This document shows, one piece after another, positions 22,781-39,318 of a stretch of DNA of 64,000 bases. Numbering within the stretch: the first letter of the stretch is position 1; each line of letters opens with the position of its first letter. Source of the stretch: Strigamia acuminata (Eukaryota > Arthropoda > Chilopoda > Geophilomorpha > Linotaeniidae); contig OX442314.1 in the NCBI GenBank assembly GCA_949358305.1, positions 18,159,060-18,223,059 of the forward strand, in the 5' to 3' direction. A program made the position numbers and the translations under genes. A model generated the notes under the pieces. The model had not been told where the DNA came from, ran no database searches, and worked only from the letters and a program-made list of their open reading frames with translations.

Positions 22781-25700
22781 AATTGAGCATCCGCCTGGAA
22801 TTTAAAACAGAAAGAAGTCGCTTTATCAAGGCTGCCAATTAAATGTTTAAAGGCGACTAACATGTCGGAAATGCTTGTTACGTAATGTAAATATATCTTC
22901 CTTAATTGATAATCAAGAGTTTAATCATGCATTTATTTTCCTATGGTGGGTTTTTATATTATTATAAGTTATAAATAAAGGCAAATTTATGCTTTATACA
23001 GACGATTTTAAATTTGTTTTCAGGAAATTGCAAGGGAAATTAGATAAAAGTTTTCATGACTCGAGGAAATCAAACAGAATATTCATTTCAATAAATTTAG
23101 TTTTCAAGATGTTTATCGTAAACCATTCACTACTGTTATTATCAACTAGATATCGTTTTATATGCAGCATAACTGATTGTATTGTACTCTAACAATTAAT
23201 TGCAACATCTACAGATTGGCAGAAAGGAAAAACAAAGACAAGCTCAGCAGTTTGTTGTGCAAATCAGTGGTCAGAGAGAAAGCAGACGGCGAGACGTTTC
23301 TTTCAAACCACTCAGTAGCTTCCCTATGGACCCCTGGAACGTGACTCACGAGACAGTTGTGTTGCAAGCTGCCAAGTTGTCATACGAAAACAGAATATAG
23401 TTTCCAATTTGTTTCTCCATGTTATTCCAATGAGAAATTTTTTTTTGTTGAAATTCTTTACAAAAATGGTGTTTGCAGGCGAAGCCGTGTGAGAAGTTAC
23501 GCAGTGAAGCCGTATTGAAAGTTATGCAGTGATGAAAAATTGAAAATTCCTTTTAACTGATTTGCACACAAACGGCGACCGAAATGTACGATCAACTGAA
23601 AAGGAGTGATTTATGACTCTACAAACGTCGGTTTGAAATATTCAAATGCCAAATCAAGGGAACCGAAAACGCAAATGTAAGCGGATCTATTAACTTTCAT
23701 GGAAGTCCTTCCAAGAGTTTTTAATTTAAGTGCCATTAAATTTGCGTAACAACACGGAAACCCTCGAATTTCACTTAATAGCTCAAGTAACAAATATATA
23801 AAACACGCAATTTATAAATCGATTACAAGTTTTTACCAGCTAGTATATCTTCTCAGAGAAAATAAGCATTGTCAGAATGCCGATGTAAATCATTCAGTTA
23901 TCGATTGAGAGGCAGTAAAACCACCAGAAACTACCTTGGCGAATGTTTACATCGAGACATTTCACCTGTGATTGGAAAATAATCAAGAATGGATAGGAAA
24001 GCACATCATCAAAACAAGAAACACTATTCGAAGAAAAGTGTACTTAAAACTTTTTTTTTAAAACCTTTTCCTGCTTTATAAAATTAAATATTTAAAAAAA
24101 AGAAGAAAAAAAACTCATAAATTAATTCTCATGATGATTTGACAGAAATTTCACTTGGCAGCTAAAATTAAGGTTCATTAATTTAATGGCCTTCATTTAA
24201 AGAAAATTTACAAATTTGATCTGCTCGATTTTAAAATAAAAATTAAATTTAAGGACAGTCACACTTGCTTGATCGGCCATCGTTTTGGCTTGATTTTAAA
24301 GAAAACAATTTATTTTTAGGTTTTGCATTAGCAAATTGCCAATCTAAAAAAAAAAAAACAGTTTAAGGGGTTTAGGGTATCACACATTTCAGTTGAGCGT
24401 GGAAATTCAAAATCGTTCATTAAGAAACTATCAGAAATCAAATTTCAATTAATTCTGTTTCCTATAATCCAATAGAGTACGGAAGCTTGTGGATTTGGCA
24501 CCGCAAGAAACCCCTGCATCCAAATCAATATATGCTTGATGCGGCAAAAGAATTTTGGCTCTATGTTGGGGGTTAAGGGGTAAAGGGTCCACAGATCTCT
24601 GAAATACTCCTTCAACAATTTATACTTACAGTTGAAGAGCATTCGATAGACTCTATCTACTTGAATTACAACTTAACATCATTTTCTTTTTCTCGAATGA
24701 AAAAACGCTACAAATTCATGTAATCCGATTAATTTCTCTGCTTAATTTGATAAAAATATATAAATCAAAGCAAAAAAAAAGAAAATCAAAATTTCAAAAA
24801 AAAAAATCATAAAAAATCAAAAATAATTTTTTTTTGCAAAACCAAGTGCATTTTTTTTAAAATTTAAATATTAAATTATGGAATAAAATTTCAAAGTTAC
24901 AAAAAAACATGTCAATATTATTCCTCTTTGCAAAATAAAAACAAATGTATATCTACCCTTTGAGTGTTAAAATAGACATTTCTATAGAAAAAAGGGAAAA
25001 AAACAGACGAGAAAAACGAGCAATCACCAAATCAAAATAGTATGCTGGAATTCTTGGCAAACAAACGGGAGAAAGTAAAAGAATAAATTGAATCGAATGA
25101 AACATGGGGAGAACTGAGAAGTAATAAACTGAACTAATTGGAAAAAATGAGACTTCTCCTTTCAGCAACACGCCATTAAGGTACAACATCGTCATACCCC
25201 GTTTCATTGCAAAAGAACTCATTCATATTTCCCCTTAAGACTTAAAAAAAATCAATTTTGTCTGCCACAATATTTTGTTTTCACACATTATTCCATTCAC
25301 CGTTTCCATAGTTACCTGTATTAATATTAAATCGACTTGGTGGAACATACTCGTGTCTCAAGGGCCTCGTTTTGCGTTATTGTTCCAACTATTTTTCTTC
25401 TTGTTTACTTCATTGACTTGTCTTTAAAAGGCAGAGTTCAGTCGATGAAATAATCAAGGTTTTCATAGTAAATAAGTCTCGGCGTACGTGCCGGGCTATT
25501 AATCAAGAGGATTAAATGGTCAGCATTTATCCCAGGGGCCTAAAAATAACGAATTACCGTTCGTTTATAAACCGACCCCCTAGTTGAATAGGAAGTAATT
25601 AGAAAACCGACCCCTCAAAATAAACGTTATTTAATCAAAACGTCACGGAAACAACATGTTATGTCACAAACGTCAGAAAAAAAAAGTTATGTCACCGAAT

Positions 25701-27040
25701 CGTGACGAAAAACTTGTTAAGTCACCGAATTTCGTTATTGCTCATTCATAAACCGACCACCCTTCCCCCACCCAACTTTCAATCGCAAAATTTGTACAAA
25801 TTTGTACAAAATTTTCCGGCTTATGAACGAGTGTACACACATCGTAAGTAAACTGGTCAAGTGAGCAATTTGTAAAATTATTCAGCCATCTGTATTTGTT
25901 TCCGGCACCTGCCAATAACACGTGGAAATGCATATCGATTCATATTTTTCTTTCTTTTTTTAATTTTAGACATGTTTTCACATCAATTTGTTTTCAAATT
26001 TATTTTATTTATACTCTTATTTCAATATTATATAAGAAAACAAATATTTTTATAATTAAATGCCTGAGTGTGTATTAATTTTCTTCTCGTTATGCGAGTT
26101 TAAACCCTTTCAACCCATGAGCAATGCCACACCTTCATTGACAAAATATGGGTCAGTCAAAATTAATAATTATGTCGCATGTATCTCGTGATTGTAGACA
26201 TGTTTTTTAATTTTTTTTTGTCAAATGCGGAAATAATGTCTGTGGTGTATATGGTCTGGGCCTCGTAATTGTAAATCATCGATATAGGACTAAAAATGAA
26301 ATAAAAACAACACTTTCGCTTCGACATTGAAAACCATTGCTTGCAATCATTTGTCAAATGGTATCTGCTCATTGTATTCCAAATATTTGATAATTTCAAA
26401 TACTCACGTGAGTTTCTAACAGGAGTTCTAACGGGGCGTTTGTGTGGCGTTCGTCAAAAAACGCATGCGGTTTCCTTATTAACATTGGAAGCACAAGCAC
26501 AAAATTAAAAGCACTTAAAATGAAAGGTTAAACTGAATTAACTAAAAAACTGCTTAACATATAAACCAAACGGATAAACGACAGTGGTTACGCCGTCTAC
26601 ACGTGCTGCGGTCCCAATTGAGTTGGTGGACCTGACGTTTATAGGAAGACGGGCGAGTTCATCTATAAATTCTGGGGAATCGGGTTGTTGCGTATCGTTG
26701 CTATTTTCGTATCGACAAATTTCGACTCGCGCGTTGTTGCAATAATTTTTATTTCCTTTTTAAAGCACGACTTAATGATAACGAAGACATTTTTTGAAGC
26801 AATCACGACAAATTCTACATGATCTATCGATCTATTATCGATTTTTAAATAACAAACATAAGAAAGTTGTCAATAGGTAGCGCTACTGACCGATGCCGCA
26901 GAAAGCGGAGAATTTAAAAATTTAAAAATATAGAAATGCCAACCATCACACAATTTATTCATGATAAAAAAAATAACAGTCCCACTAACCAATTAAAAAT
27001 TACTTATAACAACAATAAAAAAAATACAAGTTGTCAGGAA
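22781..27040. other. Mostly non-coding; possible unrecognised exons near 26.2-26.8 kb
   Basis: Upstream of the exchanger this stretch should hold its non-coding first exon(s), which I cannot place. Most of it is AT-rich with no coding signal. Around 25540-25770 the motif TAAACCGACC recurs (TATAAACCGACCCCCT, CATAAACCGACCACCC), suggesting a decayed repeat. On the minus strand, frames at about 26578-26757 and 26404-26475, bounded by splice-like signals, look protein-coding but were not identified (see findings). Confidence 0.4.
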
Positions 27041-30000
27041 TTAAACAGTTTGGTCCATTTCCCATTCATAGTCGCCACAGAAACCATTCAAAATTGGTTG
27101 TGCTTGTATACCTCGCCTAAGACATAAAAGTATCCAATTAAACATTTAAAAAATACATTTTTGTCAATTTTTTACTTGAGCATTCGACATCTTTGTTGAT
27201 CTAATCTAAATGCAGCACTGTTTGTATCATTTACTGATTTATCACTCCACAGTCTCTCAGCCACAGCAGATGCTCTTGGCCTATGATAATGTCTTGTTTA
27301 CAAAAATTTACTTTGTTTTTAAGCTACAAACCATAATCTAGATAACAAATTTGTTCCATCAGCATATTCCATCCAAAGTGATGCCTGTCCGCCTATCACG
27401 AGGTTCTTTTGCTGATCAGTGCCTGTACACAAAAAGCCGCATAAATGGCAAAGAAATTAGCGTTATAATCAATAAATTAATAAACCTTCAAAGTTTTGTG
27501 GGTCACATTCATAATATTTCTTCCAATCTGGTCCGTAACTAATGTAATTCAAATACCAGCATGCTGATAAAACTATTTGATAGTTTTTGCTCGCAACCAG
27601 TTTAATATAATTATGCCATTTGTCCATTTTTGAATCAAGTTCAGTGTCTTTCCATACATGAACCAATGTGTCAGGCTTAAACTAAAAAAAAAGAAAAAAT
27701 GCAAAAACATTCTGTATGAATTCAAAACGCGCAAATATGACATAAATTTCTTGCCTTCACTCCATTCTCAATTGGATCCTGCCAAGCCATGTATTTGTAG
27801 CCAATATCTGCCACATCTTTTATCAATCTTTCGGTGTAATACTGTTCAACATGACTTATTTTTGCAAATCCTTTTTTCTGCATGAACTGTTCTATGTCTG
27901 GATTAGATCTCCTTAGAAATTAGAATTATTCATTATTTCATTAGAGTATGATGCAAATAACGTTATCAAAAAGTGAGATGACAAACCAGCATCCGTAATA
28001 AACTTCATCCATTCCCAAATGAACGTATTCGTCTTTAAAAACACCTTTAACTTCTTGCAATAAAGTTTTCATCACAGTAAAAGTCTTTTCTTTCATCGGA
28101 TTTAAAATCTCAGCAGCAGAAAATTCGGTATAATTTGGTGTAAATGGTGTCTTTTTATCACCATAACAAGGCGTTATAATATCTTCAAAAAAATAATTTC
28201 AAATTTATTCCATCTTTGTTTAGAGTTCACTTTATACCAGGAAAGGCTTTTCCTAATGCATGGGTGTGACCTGGACTGTCTATTTCCGGGATAACCCTTA
28301 TACCACGAAGGCGAGCATACTCAATAACATCTTTAATCATCGTTTGTGTGTAAACGTGTTTAGGAGAATAAGCGCCCTATAAAACACGTTTAGTACCATT
28401 AAACCCGATTAAACCCAACCTCAAGTTAGCCTGCACTAAAATAAGGTGTATTTAGGTGTAAGTTGAAGTTATTCAATGGTACCAGATTAGGGTCCTTTCC
28501 TTAAGTAAGTTTTCGGATCTGTAAAAATAATGTATCGTAATGTGCACCTAAAAATGTACTTATGCACTTAAAAGTGCACATTTGCACATAAAAATGTGGT
28601 TTCCCACCCCATAATGTACTTTTGTATTTAAAAATGCATATTTTGCAATGTTTTCCACCTAAATCACACCTATTTTTAATGAGCAGTTTATTTTTATAGT
28701 TTACTAATGTAGTCAAATTGGGATAAACTTTGCTCTCAAATGGAAATGACTGGTCATCAACAAGATGCCAATGAAAAACATTGAATTTGTTCCATTCCAT
28801 GGCATCCTACGCAAAAATGAGTTATTTATTAATTGGTTGCATTTAAAAACCACTCATGACATAAATACCAAATTCTTTTTAAGAACAGACACCGGTATAT
28901 AATGTCTACCAGTGTCCAGCAGTACTCCTCTGTAGGTGAAGCGAGGGAAATCAGTTATTTTGGTGGCATTAATAATGTACTTAAAGAAAAAAAACATCAC
29001 TTATCAGTTTAAAATTTACCTTACAACTGTGATATGGCATAAGTACAATGTACTTGACTTACATGACCATTATCGTTCTGATAAACAAGTTGAGAAAAGG
29101 TTTCCAAACCTCTTAACGCACCCCAAACCGTATCAGCGTCTAATTTAGCAGTTTCCGTAGAGTCATCAATGTCAATATGATCTGTAAAATACAACTAAAT
29201 GAAGCTACAACTTTTTAAAGTGGTTAATGTTTCTAACAGTTCTCTTTGGATCCTTGTACAGGATAATCTTCGCAAAAACCGATTACATTGATTTCAAGAG
29301 TTTTCAACTTCGGAATTTTTGGTGGAACTCCAGTTTGCGATTTGATTACATCACTAAATATAAGGGGCCTGTATCTCTCTGCGGCAGTTGTTAATATTGG
29401 ACAGCTTGTTTTTATAACGAATGTAGATTTTTCTAAGAGCAACAGCTTTGGAGACTTTCCCCATTTTTGTGGTAAAGGCCATGGTGTTGCAAGAGCTGGA
29501 CGAATCCCCTAAAACAGCAAAAAAAAAATTAATGACATTTTTTACTGTTAGATATTTTTTTATTTTTCTTTAAATTAACTATTTGTATTCAGCTTGTATT
29601 ATTCTATTTTTTTTCCTTTAAAAACCTGTTTGCAGTTATGTTGGTGACCTACTCAAGGTTAACTGTTACATTAACCAAGAATATATTCTCGATAAAACCG
29701 ATAGAATAAAATCAATCTTATGCGAGAAACTTGTAATTACGGTACGTAATTTCATTAAAATGTATAGACAAACTTGTGTACGTGTAACTACAGTTTTTCA
29801 GTTTTCACCATTAATTTTGTGTTTGCAAATAAATGTTTTTTCTACAATTTCTAACTCAATTAACTTTTGTTTCCCTTTCGTTCTTGAGCTATTATTACGC
29901 TTGAAAATGAGGAATATAATTTTCTCAAGTAATGATTGCAAAATCAAAATCCAAGGAAAGAAAGAAATATAAAATGTATTTTTTTTGGATTTGAAAAAAA

Positions 30001-30107
30001 AAACTTACTGGAAGAGGACGTCTAGGGTCAAGCCAAGTGATGTATGCAAGCGTGCATGGTATTACAAGTAATAAGAATAAAGCACAAGTTGTACTCTTGA
30101 GCTGCAT
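27041..30107 (-). CDS. Hexo: Beta-N-acetylhexosaminidase (GH20)
   Basis: Removes terminal GlcNAc/GalNAc from glycans or chitooligosaccharides; secreted or lysosomal. The 12 exons are 30009-30107, 29238-29508, 29063-29181, 28869-28979, 28705-28806, 28238-28376, 27987-28182, 27755-27911, 27486-27675, 27332-27422, 27176-27280 and 27041-27116, giving 551 residues in frame. A signal peptide ([12 protein letters not shown]) lies in exon 1. Landmarks: [31 protein letters not shown]-like RYIP strand, [24 protein letters not shown], the catalytic Asp-Glu pair in [27 protein letters not shown] and [19 protein letters not shown] (rather than HLGGDEV) is usual in arthropod enzymes. Intron 8 has a GC donor (AAG|GCAAGA). 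The exon 2 donor (GTTAGA) is weak. A duplicate of exon 1 lies upstream (31084-31182) and could serve as an alternative first exon. Confidence 0.93.
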
Positions 30108-30575
30108 CCTTTCAGATCAGAAGGCTGCTACCACAAACGAATTTCCTTAACGCTCTTTAAGTAGTGGAACTAGAGTCACATGATCGAATACTAAAAAACC
30201 CCTTATCCTTTATGTATTTATTTATCTTTTATTTTCTCTTTAGTAAATTACATTACTTTGTACTCCATATATGAAGTTAAATACGTTCCGTCGTACATAA
30301 ATTTTAATGTGAAATTACGCGAAAAGAAAACTCTGCAAGAAGTATAATTGACCCGAGGACAAAGCCAGAGTTCATCAAGCTGACTGCCCCAAACAAATAA
30401 ATTGACTAGTAATTTTTTGCTGTTGGGGTAACGTTTGATTATTATATTAAAACTTCTGGAAAACCATAATTGCGATAACTTCTGATTTAAACAAATATAG
30501 ATGGAGATACAAAAAATGATTTCATTTCAATAGAAGAAGTAGTAATACCAGATATGAATGTCATACAAAAAATAA
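29531..30575. repeat. Tandem duplication, copy 1 (exon 1 and promoter of GH20 gene)
   Basis: This ~1.05 kb unit and the next (about 30576-31690) are recognisably the same sequence with scattered substitutions and small indels. Each contains, on the minus strand, a promoter region, an ATG, a 99-bp signal-peptide exon and a GTAAGT donor. Copy 1 lies directly upstream of exon 2 of the hexosaminidase gene, with its exon at 30009-30107. Both copies also carry the same non-coding landmarks, for example ATGTTGGTGACCTACTCAAG. The frames at 29760-29972 and 30600-30875 are matching non-genic frames in the two copies. Confidence 0.9.
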
Positions 30576-31690
30576 AATGGCATTTTTTACTATTAGATAA
30601 TGTTTTTTATTCTTATTCATATTAACTATTTGTATTCAAGCTTGTATTACACTATTTTTTTTTCTTTCCTAAAACCTGTTTGCAGTTATGTTGGTGACCT
30701 ACTCAAGGTTGAATATATTCTCGATAAAACCGATAAAATAACATCAGTCTTATGCGAGAAATTTGATTTGATTATACGGTTACTTGTAATTGCGGTACGT
30801 AATTTGATTAAAATGTATAGACAAACTTGTGTACGTGGAACTACAGCTTTTCAGTTTTCACCATTAATTTTATGATGCAAATAAATATGTTTTTTCTACA
30901 ATTTCTAACTCAATATTATGTAAACATCAATTAAGTTTTGTTTCCCTTTCGTTCCTGAGTTATTATTACGCTTGACCTGAAAATGATGAATACAATTTTC
31001 TCAAGTAGTGATTGCAAAATCAAAATCCCAGGAAAGAAAGAAATTTAAATGTATTTTTTTTTTGGATTTAAAAAAAAACTTACTGGAAGAGGATGTCTAG
31101 GTTCGATCCAAGTGATGTATGCAAGCGTGCATGGTATTGCAAGTAAGAAGAACAAAGCACAAGTTGTACTCTTGAACTGCATCCTTTCAGATCAGAAGGC
31201 TCCTACTACAAACGATTTTCTCTAACGCTCTTTAAGTAGTGGAACGAGAGTCACGTGATCGAATACTAAAAAACCCTTATCCTTTATTTATTTACTTATT
31301 TATCTTTTAGTTTCTCTTTAGTAAATTACATAAATTGACAACTTTATCATTCTTTGGTTGCTTTGTATAACAACTTTAAATACATTCCGTCGCATCTAAG
31401 TTTTAATGTGAATTTTCACGAAAAGAAAACTCGGCAAGAAGTATAATTGACCCGAGGACAAAGACAGAGTTCATCAAGCTGACTGACCCAAAGAAATAAA
31501 TTGACTAGTAATTTATTACTATTGGGTAATCTTTGATTAATATATTAAAACTTCTAGAAAACACTTAATTGCGATAACTTCTGATTTAAACAAATACTGA
31601 TACAGATACAAAAAAAAAGATTTTATTTCAGTAGAATGAGAAGTAATAGCAGATATGAATGTCACACAAAATTAACAGACATTTTCTTAT
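30576..31690. repeat. Tandem duplication, copy 2 (upstream)
   Basis: Second copy of the ~1.05 kb unit. It ends with a short stretch (ACAGACATTTTCTTAT) resembling the start of the unit again, so a third, mostly lost copy or the original junction may lie there. Its exon, with intact ATG and donor, is listed separately. Confidence 0.88.
31084..31182 (-). CDS. Duplicated alternative first exon of the hexosaminidase gene
   Basis: ATG at 31182, 99 bp, phase-0 donor CCA|GTAAGT. It encodes [20 protein letters not shown] then AYITWIEPRHPLP. Against exon 1 of copy 1 the changes include L3F, L12F, V15A, L26I, D27E and R30H; start, hydrophobic core and donor are all kept. Splicing to exon 2 (29508) would give the same mature enzyme with a slightly different leader. 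It may be an alternative promoter or a decaying duplicate; preservation of frame and donor favours use. Confidence 0.7.
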
Positions 31691-34600
31691 ACTTTTAATC
31701 AATAGAAAACAAATGAAATATTGATTCAATAATTAATGTACAGGCAGCTATAGTGATACATATTTTTGTGTTATAAATTTTCATTCCTTTTTTTTCTTAA
31801 AAGTACTACAAATATTCTAGTTTGGTTTGCATTGTATTTGTTATTCGGAATAATTTTTTTTGCCATTGTTTTGTTTTAGTCGTTTTTGCGATGCCATTCA
31901 CTTTACATTCAATTTTTTCATTATTCTTCCATTAACAATTTTAATTATTGAAAAAATAAATGAATAAAAATTTATTATTTTCATTTAACCTACGAATGAC
32001 AAAATTAAGCTGAAATAAGAATGGGAAAACAAGTGCTAAGTCATTTCTGAATACCGATAATCATGATACATTGCCAATACTCATACGAATTGCTTAGTTG
32101 ATATCATACAGCTAAACGAAGCAATTTGTATGCAGTGGAAGCTCCACCCTGTTTTTTCGGTTTGCTAGCGACCCAGTTTTAAAAAATGAAGTAATTACGA
32201 CCCTCTTTGCAAGGGTACCGTATAAATTTACCTGAGTTTTCGTATTTTAAAATTTTCTTACTAAAAAATATAAACATTTTCGCATTTCACGAACCGCAGG
32301 AAAAATCTGCAATCCAAATTAAAACCCGCAAAACATTTAGTCGATATATACCTGGCAAACCAATTTAGAATAAACGGAGCATCCAATGATTTACTGCAGC
32401 TACTTATTTAAAGAATATTTATCAAAAAAAAGTAAAATCCTTAAAATTATTTAGAATAGATTATTTCTAATGATTTGGAATTTTCCTGGCCACTGTGTCA
32501 CTACGTATGTATTTTGCTCACACCACTGCTGGGAAACGACTTCTAGATAAGATTCCTCGTATATATTTCTTGATAGGCCCCCGAAATGAGAGAATAACGT
32601 GTTTACATGTGTGGACGAAGAAATACGTATAAAGCAGATACGAATTTAGTTAAAGACAAATAGCTTTATTAGACAAGTTTAAATTACAATACATATTGGA
32701 AGGGCACAAACATGATTCAAAGCTAATGCTGAAATCAGCTTGTAATAAGAATGCTTTTATAATCATTCATCGTTTTGATACTGGAAAAATGTTTTCTGAC
32801 TCAAAAGTGTGAAAAGTCTCGCAGTCACGTGATTTTTTTAGCTGAGAAAAATTCTGCACATGCAAAAGTCATCCATTTATATAAAGCTGACAAGTCCTAC
32901 TAACAAAAATGTTTCTATAAAACCATTCAAGTCAGTCTCAGTTACGACTCATTTTACTTAATAACAATTAAATCCACAATGTCCCCCCCATGAAACTTTT
33001 GACATTTATGCCACGCTTACACGAATGTTTCAAAAATTATTTTAAGCAATTTTCAAATCGAAATAGGTTTCCATTTTTGAAGCACTTATTTTTTCTTTTC
33101 TTTTTTTTTTAAACGAAAACAAATAAACTTGAGCCGGAGTTTTTGACCATTACTGACATTGCAGCAAATCCAAGTTATGTTTCAGTAATCTTTGAATTTT
33201 TTCACTTAAAAAGTTTATCACTGTACGTAGGTTAAACGTTACACGTCTTCACACAAATGGTAGGCAAAAACTACAATTACATCTGCATAAGAAGTAGACA
33301 ACATGAAACAAAAACTGAAATTGTACAAGAATTACATTTGAGTAAAGTTAAAGATAAATAATAATTAATTAATTGAGTTGAAAAAAAAAATCATTGATCA
33401 AACGTCTAATTTTTGTCGTTTCCAATTTCTCCTAAGGCATGGTTCACACTGCACTTGATGCAACCTCGTGCATTGTACCAGGGTGAACCTAGCATTACTA
33501 ACTACCAACTTAACTCTTCCTAATTTAAATGATAGCAAACTCAAGCATAAACTTCGCTACAAAATAATAAAATTAAAATAAAAACATTAAAATTAAAGCT
33601 CAATTTTCAATTTCGATTTGCAAAAAACCCCCTTTATCGAAAAATTGAGACACTGTCGCACTGCATTGTTTTTTTTAAAGCCCTCAATATATATATAATA
33701 TATAAAAAATGATTAACAGACTGATCTTTTCTTTCATTCTTTTAAATTGATGATTACTCTAAAAGAGCGTTACCTACAGTTTAAGAAAAACAACTCCCTA
33801 TCACATCAACTTGATTACACTCGCGTCCAAAAAATGGCCAGTTTTGTTTACCTTTTCCTTTCTTATTTTAAAAAATGCTTAGAATTTTTATTTAAAAAAG
33901 AATCTCATGTCCAACAGCCATTCGAGTGATATTGACTGATAAAGCTCAGCCTATATTAATTTGGATCCTATCAAGTCCTGAACCAAAATGGTGGCAAAAC
34001 TTCTTCCAATTTCAAGATTCCATTTGTTTATTTTTCAATAATTTTTAAAAATTCCCTCAAGTTTTTTTAGAAAAGAAAAAAATTCCTGAGGAAGATTTAT
34101 AGGCTTCAACACCCACATGTATGCACTTAAAATAAAAATAAAAACATTTTCAAATCTGCCACTCACTAGGGAGGAGTTCCAAAGCTTGTATTGATAACTT
34201 TCACTCTTAACTTTATACCCGGAATTAACCACCATTTGTAATTACTACCAATTACGTCATTTTAACATTTTAAAAAAAATGCAACAAAAAAAATTACAAA
34301 TCATAAAAAAAGCAATTATTTTTTTCTAATTAAAAAAAAATGCACGAACCTCCTTTTAAATTTGCAATCAGACCGACTTTTTATGGTCCCATAATGTGAA
34401 GAGAAAAAAAAAATACGTGAATAAAAAAACAACTCGTACATGAGCTGATGAAAGCGCAAATTCAAAGCGCAACAAAGTTGCCCTTGATTTGACAACCAAA
34501 TTGCTCTTTAAGGCGTGTGAATAAAGGAACAATTGGAGAAAAAAAGTCAAAAGGAATGCAAAAATGAGGATCTTCTACTTGATTACTGCAGCCAAACGTA

Positions 34601-35216
34601 ACCAACACACATAAGCACATCAAAAATACAATTATGCACAGAAAGATGCCCTCCCAATTTTTTTTTTTCCATTCATGATGCTAGTACAAAAATTTTCCTC
34701 TATTGTCCATGTGTAAATACATCAAAATGAAAAGACTTTTAATGTTTAGAATGCAAAAGAAAAAAGGTTAGCAAGCATAAATTTCTGACTAGATTGACGA
34801 TTTGCTGTTGTGAACATTCCACAAAACTATCCATCAACTTAAATCATTTCTAAAACAAAAGAAAAAGAAAAGGAAAAAGAAAAAGAAGAAGAAGAAAAGA
34901 AAAGAAAAATCGTATCAAATTCATTCCCCGCCCATTTACCGAAGTGTGTTGGTTATCGATCCTTTAAACTTACTCAAAGGATCAAATCTCTTCCTCCGTA
35001 ATAGAGCGACTGTTTACTCGAACTGGTTAATTTCCCTCACCCCTTTTTGTGTTCTTTTTTTAACAAGATTTTATCGTATTAATTCAAAAGAGAAAAAGAA
35101 AAAAAAAGAAAAAAAAATCACATAATGTTTGTTGGCTCGTTTCAAAGCTCTGGTGAGAGCAACGTACGTAGTGGCAGAGGGGCCGGGAAAATATGATGGC
35201 TGAGAGGATAAACAAT
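31691..35216. other. Non-coding stretch, possibly a long G-beta 3' UTR
   Basis: No reading frame with family resemblance. The half nearest 35216 may be the 3' UTR of the G-beta gene on the minus strand: TTTATT (AATAAA on the minus strand) at about 32665, followed by lower-complexity DNA, would give a 3' UTR of roughly 2.5 kb. Purine-rich microsatellite-like DNA lies at about 34857-34910 (GAAAAAG/GAAGAAG runs). The region from 31.7 to 32.6 kb is featureless AT-rich DNA. Confidence 0.35.
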
Positions 35217-37970
<2,754 letters not shown>

Positions 37971-39318
37971 TGTGATAAATTTTCAGCTATTAAAAACCTG
38001 TAAACAACAAAGTTTAAAACACATCAATATATGAACATGGATGTATCACATCAACTGGGTGTTCAACCATCACGAAAATGAGCTAGCACTATCAGGATAT
38101 CATATCGTCAACAATATACATTCATTCTGAAGCAGAACTGACTAATGAATTATCATCATGTGCTCATTTCTAACACTTTTCCACTCCCACCGAGTAAGAT
38201 CTCTATAAAACACCTCGTTAAAAGACACCAAACAGTTTATTTCCCCAAGTTTGTTCATCGTTTTATGGCTACATTGAAAAGTATTCGAGAGTCGCCATCA
38301 TGTAAAGTGATCACATTGTGCCCGACGCCGAATATCTCATTGAGCCGAACGATATAAGCTTAGAATTCTGCAAGTGCACTAGCATTGAAGCCAAACAATT
38401 GCTGGTGCAAAGCAACAATGCTAGCAGCGAATGCAGAGCGGGAGGGGAAATGAGAGATTTTAAGCCTAACGTAGGGTCACTTACAGAGCAATTACATTTG
38501 TGATGTCCTCTGCTTGGTGGGAGTGAAAATTAAAATTTTGATCAACGAGAATAAACCGATTACGGCTGTACTTACTCTAGAAAATAATCCACCAATGAAT
38601 AATACGGCTAAGCAAGCATAAAATCCGCTCAATGCTTGCTAAATTTCTACACAAATGGTCGCTGAAAATTATATTTTTTTTCCAGTTTAGATAGACAGGG
38701 TGCGGCTTCCCGTGTGCAATTCGTGTAAACCCCGTAGAATAGGAAGAGGACTGAGCAAACACGCGTGCGCTGCCAATGCCGTACGTCACACTTCTGACGC
38801 CATCAAGCGTAGCAGTGTCCACAAGAGGAAAATAAAGAAGAATTATTTTCTTTTGCAATATTAATTGAAATTAAAAACAAAACTTCGGTTTTCAATAAAT
38901 GACGATATAAATGCAATCAGAAGAAGTTGCAAGATTTATATTTGATCAAGTATTGGGGGATGCATTTTCATATTTCCTGCAATGCACATGCAAAACCCTG
39001 CAATATTCGTAAGGATTTGTAGCATAAACTCCACCATTGTGTTTTTAAAAACAAAATTAGTATTCGTAGAAAGAAACTACTTGAATAAAAATCAATCAAA
39101 AATGCAACGTTGCATCACAATTCTGTAACATATACATCACTTCTCAGAACTGACACATTTGCAGTGAAACAAACAACACACCATACTAAAGTTATGGCGA
39201 TGACGCCAGAATGACGTTGCCTTGATTTAAAGAGAACGAGGGAGGCGCTGGAGCTGGAGAGGGAGAAGACGACCTTATTTTCGCTCAGCAAGGAAACGTG
39301 AGCTGATAAGGAAAAAGC
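37971..39318. promoter_or_regulatory. Divergent intergenic region between G-beta and PLOD
   Basis: The two genes point away from each other. A 5'-UTR exon of the G-beta gene should lie here; minus-strand GTAAGT donors near 38476 and 38572 are candidates. The stretch 39200-39300 just before the PLOD ATG is GC-richer. No other gene is supported; the frames at 38145-38503 (+) and 38577-38858 (-) show no motif. Confidence 0.4.

Noticed and set aside
22485-22838. Out-of-frame minus- and plus-strand frames over exon 1 of the exchanger
   Set aside because: Shadows of the true exon, whose frame joins perfectly to the downstream exons.
29760-30875. Two similar frames beginning MYRQTCVR
   Set aside because: They are equivalent non-coding positions of the two duplication copies, differ by frame-breaking changes and have no family match.
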